DNA from: Bacteriovoracaceae bacterium
GTDB lineage: Bacteria > Bdellovibrionota > Bacteriovoracia > Bacteriovoracales > Bacteriovoracaceae
Assembly: GCA_018060635.1 (NCBI GenBank)
Contig: JAGOVR010000094.1
Coordinates: 1-5,886 of the forward strand
Direction of reading: 5' to 3'
Length of the DNA stretch: 5,886 nucleotides
Shown here: one piece after another, positions 4,856 to 5,886 of the stretch
Layout of the letters: each line of letters starts with the position of its first letter
Numbering within the stretch: the stretch's first letter is position 1
Translations under genes and position numbers: made by a program
The notes under the pieces: model-generated
Databases searched by the model: none
What the model saw: the letters and a program-made list of their open reading frames with translations, nothing else
Told to the model about the DNA's origin: nothing

Positions 4856-5886
4856 ATGAAAAAAATAATTTTGCTTGGTTTTTATTTATTTATCCCTTTT
4901 ATGTGTTTGGCAACATCCTCACTCCCCTCTGCTCAAACGTTTTGTGAGCATCCTTGGGAAAACTTTCCTGTCTTGGCAGGCGGTAGAGTAAAACCTCTGT
5001 GGGTGCACGCCAAAGAATCTCTTCAGCTTATCACGGGAAATAAAAAAATAATAAATAGTATGAATCTTTTTTGCCATTTGTCTTTAAAAGGACAAGGGAT
5101 TGGGAATCCCCCTGCTCTTTTTACGTCTATTGAGCATAAAAATTTACAAGAATTTTTATCATTAGGAACAGCAAAGGAAATTGAAATAGAAAAATTATTA
5201 GAGCGAAAAAGTGAGATTCAATTAGAATATAATAGTCTCGCAAAAAATGATGGTTATAAAAAAGAACTTTCTCGTCTTTTTTCTCGAATGAATCTCTACG
5301 AAGAAATCATCCACGGTATCAGTTGGACGCTACCAACTCCTCAAAACGCATGGACATCTTTAAGTGACCTTGCCATGGATCCTCATTTTTTCACCAAGCC
5401 TTTTAGCTTTTTTAAAAATATGCAAAAAGATTTTATTCAAAGTCATGGAAAACGCTATCAGCTGGAATCTTTTTATTTTAAATTTCATCTTTTTTCTTGG
5501 TCTATGCTCTTTATTTTTTGTGCTCTCTTTACGCTCGTTCTCTTAAAAAACAAAAAAGTAGGTTTGGGTTTTGTCTTGCTTGCCATCATCTTACAATTAA
5601 CTGCTATGATTTTACGTATTTTAATTTCTCAGAGGGCCCCTGTCACAAATATGTATGAGACGGTCATGTTCTCTGGATTAGGTTCTCTCATCGTGTCTGT
5701 TTTTATTTATCGTTACAAAAAAGAATTACTCTTTGTTATCGCAGGACTCAGCTATAACGTGCTTTGTCTTTTTATGATGACATTTGCTCACGGAATGCTC
5801 TCCCCTCAAATATCCCCTTTAGTTCCTGTTTTACGTGATAACTTTTGGCTTTCCACCCATGTAACAACAGTTGTTTTATCCTACGG
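4856..5886 (+). CDS. ccsA: Cytochrome c synthetase CcsA (ResC), N-terminal part, cut by window edge
   Basis: The reading frame is open to the window end (343 complete codons). The start is ATG 4856, with AAGGA at 4840-4844, 11 nt upstream. Residues 1-19 look like a signal peptide or first membrane segment. Residues 20-205 form an extra soluble domain containing FPVLAGGRVKPL (37-48), Cys30 and Cys73. Membrane segments follow at about 207-230, 234-256, 267-285 and 289-310. The CcsA core is shown by RAPVTNMYETVMF (260-272) and by LVPVLRDNFWLSTHVTTVVL (322-341), where His335 is probably the periplasmic haem-ligand histidine before the WWD motif. The WWD motif and second periplasmic histidine would lie beyond the window. 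CcsA presents haem to the apocytochrome and catalyses attachment with ResB. The extra N-terminal domain resembles that of CcsA proteins I recall from Bacteroidetes and Planctomycetes, and differs from the short CcsA of plastids and Gram-positives. Confidence 0.93.
   Translation, partial: MKKIILLGFYLFIPFMCLATSSLPSAQTFCEHPWENFPVLAGGRVKPLWVHAKESLQLITGNKKIINSMNLFCHLSLKGQGIGNPPALFTSIEHKNLQEFLSLGTAKEIEIEKLLERKSEIQLEYNSLAKNDGYKKELSRLFSRMNLYEEIIHGISWTLPTPQNAWTSLSDLAMDPHFFTKPFSFFKNMQKDFIQSHGKRYQLESFYFKFHLFSWSMLFIFCALFTLVLLKNKKVGLGFVLLAIILQLTAMILRILISQRAPVTNMYETVMFSGLGSLIVSVFIYRYKKELLFVIAGLSYNVLCLFMMTFAHGMLSPQISPLVPVLRDNFWLSTHVTTVVLSY

Noticed and set aside
5364..5546. A 60-codon plus-strand open frame inside the ccsA region, with hydrophobic sequence.
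   Set aside because: It overlaps the clearly coding ccsA frame, which has recognised family motifs on both sides. It is an out-of-frame shadow.
4856..5886. ccsA as a truncated pseudogene lacking the WWD motif.
   Set aside because: The frame is still open at the last base and the missing parts would normally come later in the protein, so the loss is due to the window edge.

Overview
This window comes from a low-G+C, Gram-negative-type bacterium. It carries part of a System II (ResB-CcsA) cytochrome c maturation locus, divergent from a small gene group that encodes a periplasmic mono-haem cytochrome c. The left end holds a secreted protein I cannot assign to a family and a histone-like SWIB protein. 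I lean towards Bdellovibrionota or a related predatory or deltaproteobacterial-type lineage, because of the lysine/alanine-tailed SWIB protein, the System II genes and the character of the secreted protein. This is a guess: tailed SWIB proteins also occur in Betaproteobacteria, and related SWIB proteins in Chlamydiae. There is no rRNA, tRNA, mobile element or CRISPR array.

Layout, left to right. A secreted 374-residue protein of unknown function (48-1172, +) converges on the SWIB gene (1231-1587, -), with a strong bidirectional hairpin terminator between them. The SWIB gene has its own good promoter and Shine-Dalgarno. To its right lie three minus-strand genes transcribed leftwards: a two-domain NifU-like protein (3174 to 2521, TTG start), a small cytochrome c (2445 to 2167) and a GNAT-fold acetyltransferase (2155 to 1688). 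A 119-bp divergent intergenic region separates them from resB (3294-4838, +) and ccsA (4856 to beyond the right edge).

How the genes may work together: ResB and CcsA form the membrane synthetase that carries haem out and attaches it to CXXCH motifs of secreted apocytochromes. The divergent cytochrome c is an obvious local substrate. The NifU-like protein joins an IscU-like domain that has lost all three cluster-binding cysteines to an intact Nfu-type CXXC domain, so it looks like an Fe-S carrier rather than an assembly scaffold.

Most notable points: the cysteine-less IscU-like plus Nfu domain fusion; a cytochrome c with no methionine available as distal haem ligand; the secreted N-terminal domain on CcsA; and the basic-tail plus SWIB chromatin-like protein. 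I do not see convincing evidence for a wholly new multi-gene system.
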